Part shown: piece after piece, positions 9,439 through 18,846 of the stretch
Layout: every line of letters begins with the position of its first letter
How positions within the stretch are numbered: position 1 is the first letter of the stretch
Notes under the pieces: model-generated
Databases searched by the model: none
Told to the model about the DNA's origin: nothing
The model's input: only the letters and a program-made list of their open reading frames with translations
Position numbers and translations under genes: made by a program
Assembly (NCBI GenBank): GCA_024234735.1
Contig: JACKNV010000003.1
Location: forward strand, 276,653-340,652
Direction: 5' to 3'
Length of the DNA stretch: 64,000 nucleotides
From: Pseudomonadales bacterium
Lineage (GTDB): Bacteria; Pseudomonadota; Gammaproteobacteria; Pseudomonadales; Halieaceae

Positions 9439-10143
9439 TCAGTCCTCTCGACCCAGCCATTTATAGACCAGCCCGGCCAGCGCGGCACCCACGATGGGCG
9501 CGAGCCAGAACAGCCAGAGCTGGGAGATGGCCCAGCCGCCTTCAATAACTGCCACGCCGGTGCTGCGCGCCGGGTTGACTGATGTGTTGGTCACCGGGAT
9601 GCTGATCAGGTGAATCAGGGTAAGCCCCAGGCCAATTGCCACGGGGGCCAGGCCGGCGGGCGCTCGTTTGTCGGTGGCGCCGAGGATGATGATCAGAAAC
9701 ATGAACGTCATGACTATCTCGCACACCAGGGCCGATGTAAGGTTGTAGCCCCCCGGGGAGTGTTCGCCAAAGCCGTTGGACGCAAAGCCGGCGGTCTCAA
9801 ACCCCGGGTTCGGGCCGAAGGTACCCGAGGCGATAACATATAGCACTACGCCGCCGGCAATACCGCCCAATACCTGGGCAATGACATACGGTATCAGCTC
9901 GTTTGCGGGAAATCGCCCACCGATCATCAGGCCAACGGATACCGCCGGATTGAGATGGCAGCCGGAGATGTGCCCGATGGCAAATGCCATGGTGAGCACT
10001 GTGAGGCCGAAGGCCAGCGCGACGCCCAGGAAGCCAATACCAAGATCGGGAAATGCGGCCGCCAGTACGGCCGAGCCGCATCCACCCAGAACCAACCAGA
10101 AGGTGCCGATAAATTCCGCACCGAGTTTTTTACTCATAGCCAT
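9439..10143 (-). CDS. aqpZ: Aquaporin Z water channel
   Basis: A 234-residue inner-membrane channel of the MIP family with six TM helices. The two half-helix NPA motifs are at residues 65-67 (CHLNPAV) and 190-192 (SVNPARS), and the Arg after the second NPA belongs to the selectivity filter. The narrow-filter residues and length fit AqpZ rather than a glycerol facilitator. The start at 10143 follows an AAGGA site; a second in-frame ATG lies two codons on. It is monocistronic, ends facing the IclR gene, and the 69-bp gap holds a GC-rich stem but no T-run. Confidence 0.92.
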   Translation of the reverse strand: MAMSKKLGAEFIGTFWLVLGGCGSAVLAAAFPDLGIGFLGVALAFGLTVLTMAFAIGHISGCHLNPAVSVGLMIGGRFPANELIPYVIAQVLGGIAGGVVLYVIASGTFGPNPGFETAGFASNGFGEHSPGGYNLTSALVCEIVMTFMFLIIILGATDKRAPAGLAPVAIGLGLTLIHLISIPVTNTSVNPARSTGVAVIEGGWAISQLWLFWLAPIVGAALAGLVYKWLGRED

Positions 10144-10259
10144 AGTCGTGTCCTTGCCGTTTTTACTTGTTGTTTCTGGGCTGACAGGGGGGCCGTGTCA
10201 GGAATGGATTAAATCCTAGCACAACTGGCGCTGTATATGACCGGCTCGTGCTCATGAAG

Positions 10260-11507
10260 TCAGCTGGGTTTTACACCCAGATGAGTCAGGCCCCGAAAAG
10301 GGCCGGTGCTCCACCATCTGGGCTGGTCTCCTGCCAGGGCGAGATCTGGCCAGCGACGAGTGACAGCGGCAAGCATGACCTCGGCCTCCATCTGGGCGAG
10401 TGCGGCGCCAAGGCAACGGTGAGGACCAACGGCAAATGAAAGCGATGATGCTTCATCTCGCCGTATATCAAAGCGGTGAGGCTCAGTGAAAATGTCCGGA
10501 TCGCGATTGGCGGCTGCAAGCAGGACGACAACAGGTGTATTGGGCGCAATACGCGCGCCATCCAGAACGACTTCTGCCGCCGGGATACGAACAACATATA
10601 GGGTGGGTGTTTCAAACCTCAGGAACTCGCGAACGGCACTGCATACGAGAGCCGGCTCTGCCACGATCGCGGCGTAATCATCCGGGTTTTGAAGTAGCGT
10701 GAACAGGCCGTTTGTAAACAGATCGCGAGTTGTCCGGTGCCCTGCGGAATACAGGGTCACAATAAGGCTGAGCAGCTCTTCTCGAGTGAGCGTGTCCTCA
10801 CCGTCCTCCGCGTGCAGCATGGCCGTCAACAGGTCGTCACCGGGAGTCTTGCGTCGTTTGTCCACCAGGTCGGCCGCATAGGCTGCGAACATTTCGGCGG
10901 CATCGAGCCCCCGCTTTAGTGATTCGGGGTCGATCTGCCAACTGAGTAAGGGTGTGACTGCTTCGGTCCATTCCGTCAGTGTGTCGCGGTCTTCGACCGG
11001 AACACCAAGCATCTCTGAGATTACAAGGGAGGGGATCTTGTGCGCGAACTCTGCGCGGATATCTATTGGGGCGCGGGCGCTCGCGAATTGCTCTTCGAGA
11101 CCGTTGAGGCAGGCCTCTGTCTGCGCTTCAACCCAGGGCCGCATCTCGCCTACCCGTCTGCTGGTGAAGGCTCGCATGATCAAACGCTGTACCCGTGGGT
11201 GATCGGGAGGGTCCAGAAAGTTGATTCGATGGGCCAGTTCGTCACGGGCGGCACCTGGAGGCAGGCTTTGTCGATAGAGGTCAGCGATTGGTCCGGAAAG
11301 ATACTTACGGTCTCGCAGCAACTGATTTGCCAGCTCGTAGCCACAAACCACGTGAATGCCACCGCGGGTCGCTACCTGCTTGCCGGCGCTGTGCAGGAAT
11401 GCAAACGTCGGATAGGTATTTTGAGGGTCGGCAAGTAATGAAAGGTCAAACTCGTATGGGTCGGTAATTGGTATGGCCCTATTCGCCTCCGAATCCGTCT
11501 GCGACAT
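10260..11507 (-). CDS. Cytochrome P450 (bacterial class I)
   Basis: A 415-residue soluble P450. The haem-ligand loop FAVGPHRCLGAALAQ places the thiolate Cys at 365. ExxR is present as EFLR, and the I-helix oxygen-binding motif reads SAGHRTT instead of the usual AGxD/ET, so the acidic residue before Thr is changed. No ferredoxin or reductase gene is adjacent, so redox partners must come from elsewhere. I chose the ATG at 11507 (MSQTDSEAN); the frame remains open upstream. Its upstream region shares a 12-bp motif with that of the DUF1254 gene, suggesting common control. Confidence 0.88.
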   Translation of the reverse strand: MSQTDSEANRAIPITDPYEFDLSLLADPQNTYPTFAFLHSAGKQVATRGGIHVVCGYELANQLLRDRKYLSGPIADLYRQSLPPGAARDELAHRINFLDPPDHPRVQRLIMRAFTSRRVGEMRPWVEAQTEACLNGLEEQFASARAPIDIRAEFAHKIPSLVISEMLGVPVEDRDTLTEWTEAVTPLLSWQIDPESLKRGLDAAEMFAAYAADLVDKRRKTPGDDLLTAMLHAEDGEDTLTREELLSLIVTLYSAGHRTTRDLFTNGLFTLLQNPDDYAAIVAEPALVCSAVREFLRFETPTLYVVRIPAAEVVLDGARIAPNTPVVVLLAAANRDPDIFTEPHRFDIRRDEASSLSFAVGPHRCLGAALAQMEAEVMLAAVTRRWPDLALAGDQPRWWSTGPFRGLTHLGVKPS

Positions 11508-11991
11508 TTGGTAAGATCCTTGGTTGCGATATACCACCGAAACAGAGGCTGACACTGTTCTGGATCTTGTGCAAGGGCTGGATGGCATCGGCTACATAAG
11601 GCGGCCAGAGAAAGGGCAGGGCTCAACAATGTTTTAAACGAAGGTGGGCTCCTTTAGCAGCAGGGAGGATTTTTGCGATTTTTTCCGGGGCTTGGAGTTC
11701 CCAGGCGCTAACCACTTTCTTCAGGCGATTTTTAACTGGCGAAGGCCGCCCTGGTATACCTCGTTTTCCGAGGCACAAACAAAAGACAGTTTACAGGGTT
11801 TTTTGGGATTGAATAATCGTGTCCTACAACGCGTACAGCCCTGGCATTCCACCCGTCAGACAGTTTATGAGAGACCAGGCAATGACTTACCTGGAAAGTT
11901 ACGCCCAGCATTACCCCCCATTTTTTCTATAATTCCGGGAAGGGAAGAATGCCCGCAGAGCGACTCGCGGCGCTCTGCGGGGTACCTGTCG
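11508..11991. other. Intergenic region, P450 promoter side
   Basis: These 484 bases hold no convincing gene. They contain the P450 upstream region, with the shared motif CTGACACTGTTC at 11549-11560, and a strong hairpin next to the DUF1254 gene end. Confidence 0.6.
11952..11981 (-). terminator. Rho-independent-like terminator of DUF1254 gene
   Basis: A perfect 11-bp stem (CCCGCAGAGCG and its complement) closes an 8-base loop, 10 bp past the stop codon of the minus-strand gene. The minus strand then reads CATTCTTCCCTT, which is pyrimidine-rich but not a clean T-run, so termination is likely rather than certain. Confidence 0.6.
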
Positions 11992-13476
11992 TTATTTGGC
12001 AGGCACGACTTTTGGCAAGTACTTCCCTGCATCAGTATCCCGAAGCACCTTCAATGCTTCCGGTGCGGGAGCATAATTGCGTATGAGCATGTAGAAAGGC
12101 CCCTTCGGTGCCGGCAGCCAGTTGGACTCCTTATCCATGCCAGGACTGCTCGACTGCAGATAGATAGTGATCGACCCGTCGGCATTCTTCTTCATGTCGT
12201 CATCACTGCCCAGTACATACCGGTTGATTGGATTCTCCACCGTAAGTTTGGAGTTCAGGTCGTACATGGTTACCGACCAGAAACCCGGGGGTACAACCTT
12301 GGTATACGGGAACGAGGCAGGGAAGGTCATGGTGTACTTGTTGTTACCATCCAGCTGCTTCAGGTTTTCGTCGTACTGCGACCAGATATAGAACGCCTCG
12401 TCAGAATTGTTCGCGGTGATACCGAGCACGGAGTGAACTGCGGCGGTCAGGAAGTCGGGGCCGGGGCTGCCAAAATTGTAGGGGGTGACGATCCAGCCAT
12501 TGCCGTTCGGCCCGATCAGATACGGAAGCGAAGCGATGGTCGGTCCGATTTCCGCGCCCACTTTCTTCATTTCCTCAAGGAAGATGGAGTTCAGTACATT
12601 CTCGGGCTGCCACGGCTTGCCCAGTTCGATACCCAGGTATTTGTACTGTGGTAGGGTCGCCTCGACCATGTCCTTGCGGGGCGGGTTTTCGTTGATAGCA
12701 TCAACACAGACGGACCAGAACTGCAGCGGATCGTCAAACAGCAGAAGGCTGCTGGCGACATTGGGCTTGAGCTTGGGCTCCGCATAGTTGTAGGTCGGTG
12801 CCTTGGGTGCGGGTTTGCCCTGGTATTCAGACAGCCCCTGAACGGTGATACCCTCCAGTACCTTTTGCGCGCCGGCCAGATCGTCCTGGTTTTTTACATG
12901 TATGCGCGGCTGGATTGTTACCCACCGCGTCGGGGCGTCTATCCGCTTTACACCGCTGGGCAGTGTTCCCTCCCAGCCAGGTCCGACCAGTGCATACTTG
13001 CCTCCCTTGTAGCCGACCTCCTTGCCAGCGCCGTAGGCGAAGGTGTCGTCATACATCGATACCAGCTGGACGATGTAGTAGCGGCCATTGGAGTCTGGTG
13101 TCGTCAGGATGATGGGCTCTGCTTCCAGATCCATAAACCCGAACCCGTATATCGTATTGACGTTTGGCGTTACATAGCCCGACTCCTTGGCAAGTTGGGG
13201 CGTGCTGATGTTCGGCATTCGCCAGATATGGTTGGGCCTGGCCTTGGGATTGGGGCCTGTGGCTATCCCCTGCCTGAGGTTGTACATGCCGACAGGAGAC
13301 GCACAGAAAGTTCCGGCCTGCACTGCCAGAGAATGCGCCCATTCTCTGATCCCCTTAATCTGATCGGGTGAATATTGCGTTGATTGAGCTGGCAATGCGT
13401 TCAGGCTGAGCAAGCCTGAGCCCAGTACAGCAAGACTTGCTATACATTTTCTGTAAAGCGCTGTTTTCAACTTCAT
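11992..13476 (-). CDS. Secreted DUF1254/DUF1214 protein
   Basis: A 494-residue exported protein. A signal peptide (MKLKTALYRKCIASLAVLGS, cleavage after LPAQS) leads into an N-terminal DUF1254 domain (TPNVNTIYGFGFMDLEAEP) and a C-terminal DUF1214 domain (VVPPGFWSVTMYDLNSKLTVENPINRY). The family is common in proteobacteria and its biochemical role is not settled. The start at 13476 follows a GGAGGC site. An AraC regulator lies divergently 394 bp upstream and is a plausible controller. It may be co-regulated with the P450 through the shared upstream motif. Confidence 0.85.
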   Translation of the reverse strand: MKLKTALYRKCIASLAVLGSGLLSLNALPAQSTQYSPDQIKGIREWAHSLAVQAGTFCASPVGMYNLRQGIATGPNPKARPNHIWRMPNISTPQLAKESGYVTPNVNTIYGFGFMDLEAEPIILTTPDSNGRYYIVQLVSMYDDTFAYGAGKEVGYKGGKYALVGPGWEGTLPSGVKRIDAPTRWVTIQPRIHVKNQDDLAGAQKVLEGITVQGLSEYQGKPAPKAPTYNYAEPKLKPNVASSLLLFDDPLQFWSVCVDAINENPPRKDMVEATLPQYKYLGIELGKPWQPENVLNSIFLEEMKKVGAEIGPTIASLPYLIGPNGNGWIVTPYNFGSPGPDFLTAAVHSVLGITANNSDEAFYIWSQYDENLKQLDGNNKYTMTFPASFPYTKVVPPGFWSVTMYDLNSKLTVENPINRYVLGSDDDMKKNADGSITIYLQSSSPGMDKESNWLPAPKGPFYMLIRNYAPAPEALKVLRDTDAGKYLPKVVPAK

Positions 13477-13870
13477 TACTGCCTCCAACGAACAAGTGAA
13501 AAGCCCCGGATGGGGCAAGGGTGAATCATCGAAAAGGGCGCTTGTCCGTGCCTGGTCTGAAAAGTAGCGCAGGTAGACTGACACTGTTCAAACCCTCTGC
13601 CTGCCCGGCTACTTGCACCCAAGTAGGAAAAATCGCCATAATGCTGGGAAATTGCTTGGATATGACTGTCCAAATACCTTGCGTGGGCAGTTGTAGAGGG
13701 CCCTGAACAAGATGACGCATATTACCGCCTCGTCGCCAGTTCAAGCCTCGCATAAGCCCAATTCTGTCTACGTTTTAGCTGAAATTTGACGCCAAGTTCA
13801 AGCGAATATCCGAAATACGAAAAATGCAATCCAGTCCCTTGGATCGATACAGTCTGGTAGATGAACCCAA
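13477..13870. promoter_or_regulatory. Divergent DUF1254/AraC control region
   Basis: A 394-bp spacer between divergent genes with no coding signal. It carries CTGACACTGTTC at 13579-13590, about 100 bp upstream of the DUF1254 start and identical to a 12-mer upstream of the P450 gene. This could be the AraC-type regulator's site; that is inference. Confidence 0.4.
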
Positions 13871-14869
13871 ATGAACGGTATCTATACAGACAAAGTATGC
13901 CGTCTACACGTATCCCGTAGTTTCGACGATGTGGAATTACTTACGGACAGCTATCGGGCCACACCCTCATCCTGTATCCAGACAACGGCGGGGCGGTTTG
14001 GGGCCAAAATTCATGCCATGGCTACTACCCGACTAGAAATTCGCGATGTCGGTTTTGATGTTGGTGTCATCAATTCTATCAGCCACCCTACCCCCAGGCT
14101 CGCACTCTTTCTGGGTGCGGGGGGAGCCGCTCGGCTAATGGACAACCAACTGACCGGCTCCAATCTGGGCTACGTCAACCTCGAACAGGGGTTTATCGCC
14201 CGTATGCAACCGGGGAGTCGGTGGTGCAATATTTCATTTGACTGGGGCCTGATCCACCAGGTCGCTGAAACCCATGGCTATGTACTGCCAGGCGGGAGTT
14301 ATTCATGTCAGGTACCCCCAGCCGCCCATAAGGTGCTGCTTGCTATGCTTACCCAGGTAGTCAGGAACCAACTGTTTGCAGAGTTGAGCGATGACGAGTT
14401 GGAAGACGAGTTGGCCCGGATATGCCTCAGGGTGTTGAGCGCGCCGCAATTGGTACGCAGCGAATGGCGAATCGACCATTTACGCGCCATACATCGGGTC
14501 CTGGATTTCATCCATACGGAATATTCCAACCCTATAACCGTAACCAGCCTGTGTCAGCTGGTCGGTGTCAGCGAACGTGTTCTGCAGTACAAGTTTAAGG
14601 AAACCATGGGTTGTTCAATACAGCAATACCTGCTCAGTTATCGTCTGCACCGCGCTCGCTCAATGCTATTGCTGGATACAAAAAGGCAGGTCAATGAAGT
14701 TGCAAGCGCCTGTGGTATACACCACGCGGGTCGTTTCTCGCAGTACTACCGGCGCCTGTTCGGAGGCTCTCCCCGGGACCTGCTCACTGCGCCGAAGCGG
14801 CTTCGCAGCAGTCGGAGCCGGTCGAACCTGTTGCATCAGTCAGATAATACACGGATATGTCAGACTTGA
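13871..14869 (+). CDS. AraC-family transcriptional regulator
   Basis: A 332-residue regulator with a cupin-like sensory half and a C-terminal AraC DNA-binding domain from about residue 205. The first HTH is NPITVTSLCQLVGVSERVLQ and the second is VNEVASACGIHHAGRFSQYYRRLFGGSPRDL. The last ~30 residues are Arg/Ser-rich. It is divergent from the DUF1254 gene. The start ATG at 13871 was taken as given by the open frame; no strong ribosome-binding site is visible. Confidence 0.8.
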   Translation: MNGIYTDKVCRLHVSRSFDDVELLTDSYRATPSSCIQTTAGRFGAKIHAMATTRLEIRDVGFDVGVINSISHPTPRLALFLGAGGAARLMDNQLTGSNLGYVNLEQGFIARMQPGSRWCNISFDWGLIHQVAETHGYVLPGGSYSCQVPPAAHKVLLAMLTQVVRNQLFAELSDDELEDELARICLRVLSAPQLVRSEWRIDHLRAIHRVLDFIHTEYSNPITVTSLCQLVGVSERVLQYKFKETMGCSIQQYLLSYRLHRARSMLLLDTKRQVNEVASACGIHHAGRFSQYYRRLFGGSPRDLLTAPKRLRSSRSRSNLLHQSDNTRICQT

Positions 14870-14900
14870 TCGCACTCATATTCTAGCTGGTCAATACCGT

Positions 14901-15270
14901 CCCGACACCCGGATGATCATGGCGCTACACCCGCCAGGGATGCTGCCGACCCTGGCGTGATTGGTCAATACGGCGGTATGCCGACCTTCTACTATCTCCC
15001 CACCGAAAGAGCCGGCAGGAGCAATCGTTCCCAGACCAGAGATGGCTGCATGGGCTATACCCTCGGTACTGAGGTATGGAGCAGGGCGAGGCCGAGACAC
15101 CGCTGCGGGCATTGCACCAGTGGCAATCGAAGGAGGAGTGTGTTTGCCGCCACCGATGGCAGCCGGGCATGCTGATCATGTGGGCTAACCGGTCGGTATT
15201 GCATGCTGCTACCGGCGGCTTTGAAGGTATCGACCGCCTGTTGCACCGTACCGCCATCTGGCCGAAGTGA
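14901..15270 (+). pseudogene. Internally deleted duplicate of the TauD gene and its control region
   Basis: The first ~120 bp copy the AraC/TauD spacer at 2951-3075. The sequence then jumps to a 14-bp scrap matching the HHVLSFPDQ region, and then to the last ~64 codons of the dioxygenase (MEQGEAETPLRALHQWQ to RLLHRTAIWPK). At least two deletions removed most of the gene, including the HxD metal site, so it cannot be active. The surviving C-terminus still has the distal His and the Arg. It marks an old segmental duplication. Confidence 0.85.
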
Positions 15271-15287
15271 GAGTGGGGAACGTAAAC

Positions 15288-16025
15288 ATGAACCAGTCAA
15301 CGGGCAACAGCCAATACCGCGACGCCACTATCGATGCCATCGCATCCGCTGTGCTGTCGAGAAGGCCCCTGCCACCTATGTACTGCAGCAGCGTTGACGA
15401 CGGCTACCGGGTGCAGCGTGCATTGAGCGCACATATCAACGCCAACAAAAGTGGCGACCTGAAAGCGGGAGTCACCGCGACCGAGGCTCAGCAACAGCTC
15501 GGTCTCGACGGGCCGCTGGTTGCATCCCTTTATGTAGGCGGACGGCTGGACAGCGGCTGCACGATGTCTGTTGCGAAAGGACAGGAGTTCGAGTGCGAGA
15601 TCGCGGTTGTTACCGATGGCAGTGGTAAGCCAATCGGACTGATGCCGGCTATCGAGGTGGTTTATCTGGCTTTTACCAGGGTAGAAGACTTTAGCATCGC
15701 GAATGCCGTGGCTGCGAACCTGGGCGCGGATCGCTACATCTGCGGTGGGGTTGTAAGCTGTGACCCGGCAATCAACCAGGTTCCCATCAGTGTCTATAGA
15801 GACGGAGTGGAAATAGCGGCCATGACCAACAGTTACTCATTTGGTTCGCCCTCTTCCGGCGCTGCGTGGCTGGTCGAAGAAGCCAGAAAACGTGGGTTGT
15901 GGCGTGACAGCGAGCAACAGCGCATCCTGCTGCTCGGTACCTGCGGCAACCCCATTCCCGCGCAGCCAGGTCACTACCTGGTTGATTTTGGTCGGCTGGG
16001 CACTGTTGACTTCAGCGTTGTGTAG
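15288..16025 (+). CDS. 2-keto-4-pentenoate hydratase-like (FAH superfamily)
   Basis: A 245-residue protein of the MhpD/decarboxylase-hydratase branch. Visible hallmarks are the FECEIAVVTD segment (the family's E-x-E metal region), IEVVYLA in place of the usual PALEIVDSR, and NSYSFGSPSSGAAWLVEEARKRG near the end. These enzymes hydrate 2-hydroxypentadienoate in meta-cleavage pathways or decarboxylate 4-oxalocrotonate; the substrate is not predictable here. The start at 15288 was chosen over an upstream GTG. The stop is 25 bp before the next gene, suggesting an operon with it. Confidence 0.75.
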   Translation: MNQSTGNSQYRDATIDAIASAVLSRRPLPPMYCSSVDDGYRVQRALSAHINANKSGDLKAGVTATEAQQQLGLDGPLVASLYVGGRLDSGCTMSVAKGQEFECEIAVVTDGSGKPIGLMPAIEVVYLAFTRVEDFSIANAVAANLGADRYICGGVVSCDPAINQVPISVYRDGVEIAAMTNSYSFGSPSSGAAWLVEEARKRGLWRDSEQQRILLLGTCGNPIPAQPGHYLVDFGRLGTVDFSVV

Positions 16026-16050
16026 CGCTGGCTCGATTGCGGAGATCGAT

Positions 16051-16905
16051 ATGATGACTACGGTAAACGTCAGAAGTACGCCCTTTGAACTGACGGTTCG
16101 CAAGGACACTCGTTTTGACTTCAGTGGGCTTGAGGATGTGCTCCACACGGACGGGAATCTTTACATCAGCCATTTCTTCAATAGCTTGTCCTTGGTGACA
16201 CCCGTCACTGAAGGTGTCCTCATTCGCGCTATCCGGGAGGCCCAGCCTTTATTGCCAGGCAGCGGCCTTGAGGCCGATGCCGCCGCTTTCATAGGCCAGG
16301 AAGCAATTCATTCCCGCGAGCACCGCGCACTCAACCGCAGGCTTGCCGAGCTCGGCTTCGACACCAGCCCGGTCGTTGACGAGGTTGAGACTGAAATAAG
16401 ACAGCTGGAAGAAACCATGACATTGCAGGAGCGATTGGCACTGGTGGTTGCTGGTGAGCACGCGATTTATGCACTCGCACGGGCGCTGTTGGCCTCTAAC
16501 TACGGGAACAGCGAGCAAAATAGCGTGGTGAAAGCGCTCTTTGTCTGGCACGCACTGGAGGAGATGGAGCATCAGTCAGTATGCGATGATATTTATCGCC
16601 AGCTTTTTGGGTGGGGAATGAAGCACAGAATTATCTATTTGAGAATGTACCTTGTCGCCGGCAAGTTGCTTTCTATGATGCTAACCAGATTAATGAGAGC
16701 GTTGCGCGCAAAAAGTCGCGGGCCTGAGCCGGGAGAGTTCAAGGCATTCTTGTCCTGGTTGTTACACGATCCCGGAGTTGGCGTAATTACCCTCAGGGAA
16801 TTATTGGTATTCTTCTCCCCGGGATTCTCTCATTGGAGTCGACGTGAGCAGGACCAGGAATTGATTCAAAGGAATCTGGAGGTCGTGTTGAAGTCGGTTG
16901 CGTAA
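16051..16905 (+). CDS. PF10118-type metal-dependent hydrolase (ferritin-like)
   Basis: A 284-residue, mostly helical protein. It has the di-metal-type motifs of this family: FIGQEAIHSREHRALN near residue 85, AGEHAIYALAR near 135, and WHALEEMEHQSVCDD near 175. The family is annotated as putative metal-dependent hydrolase and often accompanies lipid or steroid catabolism genes; the reaction is unproven. The ATG at 16051 follows GGAGATCG. It is likely co-transcribed with the hydratase 25 bp upstream. Confidence 0.8.
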   Translation: MMTTVNVRSTPFELTVRKDTRFDFSGLEDVLHTDGNLYISHFFNSLSLVTPVTEGVLIRAIREAQPLLPGSGLEADAAAFIGQEAIHSREHRALNRRLAELGFDTSPVVDEVETEIRQLEETMTLQERLALVVAGEHAIYALARALLASNYGNSEQNSVVKALFVWHALEEMEHQSVCDDIYRQLFGWGMKHRIIYLRMYLVAGKLLSMMLTRLMRALRAKSRGPEPGEFKAFLSWLLHDPGVGVITLRELLVFFSPGFSHWSRREQDQELIQRNLEVVLKSVA

Positions 16906-16936
16906 ATTTGACCGTTTTTTGATCATGGCTGAACGT

Positions 16937-16962
16937 GGGAGGCCAAGCATATGGGGCCTCCC
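16937..16962. terminator. Hairpin between convergent genes
   Basis: A perfect 8-bp stem (GGGAGGCC / GGCCTCCC) with a 10-base loop lies between two genes that end toward each other at 16905 and 17041. No T-run follows in either direction, so this may be a weak or factor-dependent bidirectional terminator. Confidence 0.45.
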
Positions 16963-17040
16963 TAAATCCCGTTAGCTACCCGCTATGAATGCCCTCACCA
17001 TCGGCAGTGACAGCACAGAATTGGGGTGATTGGTTGTCGA

Positions 17041-18588
17041 TTACTCCCTGGCCGGCTCCGGATACTGGTCCCGCAATACGCGTTTCAATATCTTGCCGCT
17101 GGGGTTTCGCGGTATCTCCTCTACAAATTTCACGTCCTTGGGCAATTTGAACCTGGCCAGCTTGCCATCGCAGTACTCTATTACTTGAGCCTCGGTTAGC
17201 TCGGGTTCGGTACAAACGATAATTGCCAGCGGACTTTCCCCCCACTTGGCGCTGTCCTGGCCTATGACAGCGGCATCACTGATAGCCGGGTGGGAAAGCA
17301 GCACGTTCTCGACCTCTGCCGGATAGACGTTTTCTCCACCTGAGATGATCATGTCCTTGATTCGGTCTTGAATGGTGACGAACCCTTCCTTGTCCATCAC
17401 CGCAATGTCGCCGGTGTGCAGCCATCCATCGACAATGGTTTCCGCGGTGGCCTCGGGACGATTCCAGTATTCCTTCATGTTGTGTGGGCCGCGTACCTGG
17501 ATCTCGCCCGGTTCGCCGGGCGGCAGTATCCTGCCGTCGGTGTCTGCGATCCGCACCTGGGTATGGAAAAAGGATTTACCGGTGGAGCCGATTTTGTGTC
17601 GGGCGTCGTCGGGGCCGATCAGGCATGCCGGCCCACAGGTTTCCGTCATCCCGTATACCTGGTGGACCTCGATGCCCAACTCCATGTACGCATTGATGGT
17701 TGTTACCGGCAAAGGCGCGGCGCCGCTGGTAATGGAACGCAGGCTGGACCAGTCGAAGCGCTGGAAATCAGGTACCTGCAGCATGAAGCTGAGCATGGCC
17801 GGAACCGCCAGGGTGGTGGTGACCTGCTCGCTCTCGATCAACGACCAGACCTTGTGCGGGTCGAAATTCCTCAGAATTACCAGTGTGTTGCCCTTGTATA
17901 CAGAGCATATCATCGGCGTCAACGCCCCCACATGGAAAAGCGGCAGCAGTACCATGTACTTGTCACTGAGGTGTATCTCCGCGGTGTTCGACAGGGTAAG
18001 CAGGGCCCAGAATACGGTCTTGTGAGTGTGGACGACGCCTTTCGGTTTGCCAGTTGTCCCGGAGGTGTACATGATGAACAGGTTGTCATCCTCGCCCGCC
18101 TTTTCCTCGGGCTCCGCGGTACTTGCCGCGGACAACAGTGCTTCATAACCCTGTGCGAAATCCGGTTTTTCGTCCCCTATACAAATCCAGTGCTTTACCA
18201 TCGTATTGATTTCGGCCATTTTGCGCAGCTGTTCGACAATGGGGGCGAAATCCGAGTTGAAGATCACCGCTTTCGCGCCGCCGTCGTCGATAATGAATGC
18301 CAGCTCCTCGGCCGTGAGGCGCAGGTTCAGGGGCATCAGTACGATGCCGGACTTGGCGGGACCAAAAAAACACTCGATAAACTCGTGGCTGTTGTGTACC
18401 AGCAGTGCCACCCTGTCACCGGATTGCAGGCCGGCGGAATGCAGCGCTGAACAGCATCGATTCGCCCGATTGTTGAGTTCCGTAAAGGTGAAACGTTTTT
18501 CCGGCAATACATCGTAAACAGCCATCTTTTCAGGGTTGAGAAAAGCCCTGGTGGTCAGGGAATCACCTATATTGAAACCAGTTGTCAT
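17041..18588 (-). CDS. Acyl-CoA synthetase (class I adenylate-forming)
   Basis: A 515-residue AMP-dependent ligase that activates a carboxylic acid to its CoA thioester through an acyl-adenylate. Core motifs are in order: A3 YTSGTTGKPKGVVH (near 172), VYGMTETCGPA (near 315), GWLHTGDIAVMDKEGF (near 388), and the A10 lysine in PRNPSGKILKR (near 500). The substrate is probably a medium- or long-chain, or aryl, acid. The ATG at 18588 follows a weak purine stretch. The gene is monocistronic and converges on the PF10118 gene. Confidence 0.88.
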   Translation of the reverse strand: MTTGFNIGDSLTTRAFLNPEKMAVYDVLPEKRFTFTELNNRANRCCSALHSAGLQSGDRVALLVHNSHEFIECFFGPAKSGIVLMPLNLRLTAEELAFIIDDGGAKAVIFNSDFAPIVEQLRKMAEINTMVKHWICIGDEKPDFAQGYEALLSAASTAEPEEKAGEDDNLFIMYTSGTTGKPKGVVHTHKTVFWALLTLSNTAEIHLSDKYMVLLPLFHVGALTPMICSVYKGNTLVILRNFDPHKVWSLIESEQVTTTLAVPAMLSFMLQVPDFQRFDWSSLRSITSGAAPLPVTTINAYMELGIEVHQVYGMTETCGPACLIGPDDARHKIGSTGKSFFHTQVRIADTDGRILPPGEPGEIQVRGPHNMKEYWNRPEATAETIVDGWLHTGDIAVMDKEGFVTIQDRIKDMIISGGENVYPAEVENVLLSHPAISDAAVIGQDSAKWGESPLAIIVCTEPELTEAQVIEYCDGKLARFKLPKDVKFVEEIPRNPSGKILKRVLRDQYPEPARE

Positions 18589-18846
18589 AGTCGTCGCTCA
18601 CTTTTTATTTCAGGGGTTCATCGACGCAACAGTCAGCCATGATGGTTTTGCCTGCGCCTTGCGTTATTGTAGTCACTGAATTTGCATCAGTCAGCTAGGA
18701 GGGGCGCCATCAGAGCCCACAACTACGGAGCCGTCTCCATCTTGGACGTAAACCAAGGGTGTAGTACGTTCAGTCCAGCCAGCCAGCCAGCCACCAGCCA
18801 GCTGGTAACGACAGACACCACTCCCTCGCGACTGGAATCTGACGTC

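Noticed and set aside
11644..12654. 336-codon plus-strand frame opposite the DUF1254 gene
   Set aside because: Overlaps the DUF1254 gene antisense, with no recognisable domain.
17368..18450. 360-codon frame opposite the acyl-CoA ligase
   Set aside because: Antisense shadow of a gene with all family motifs; no start signal.
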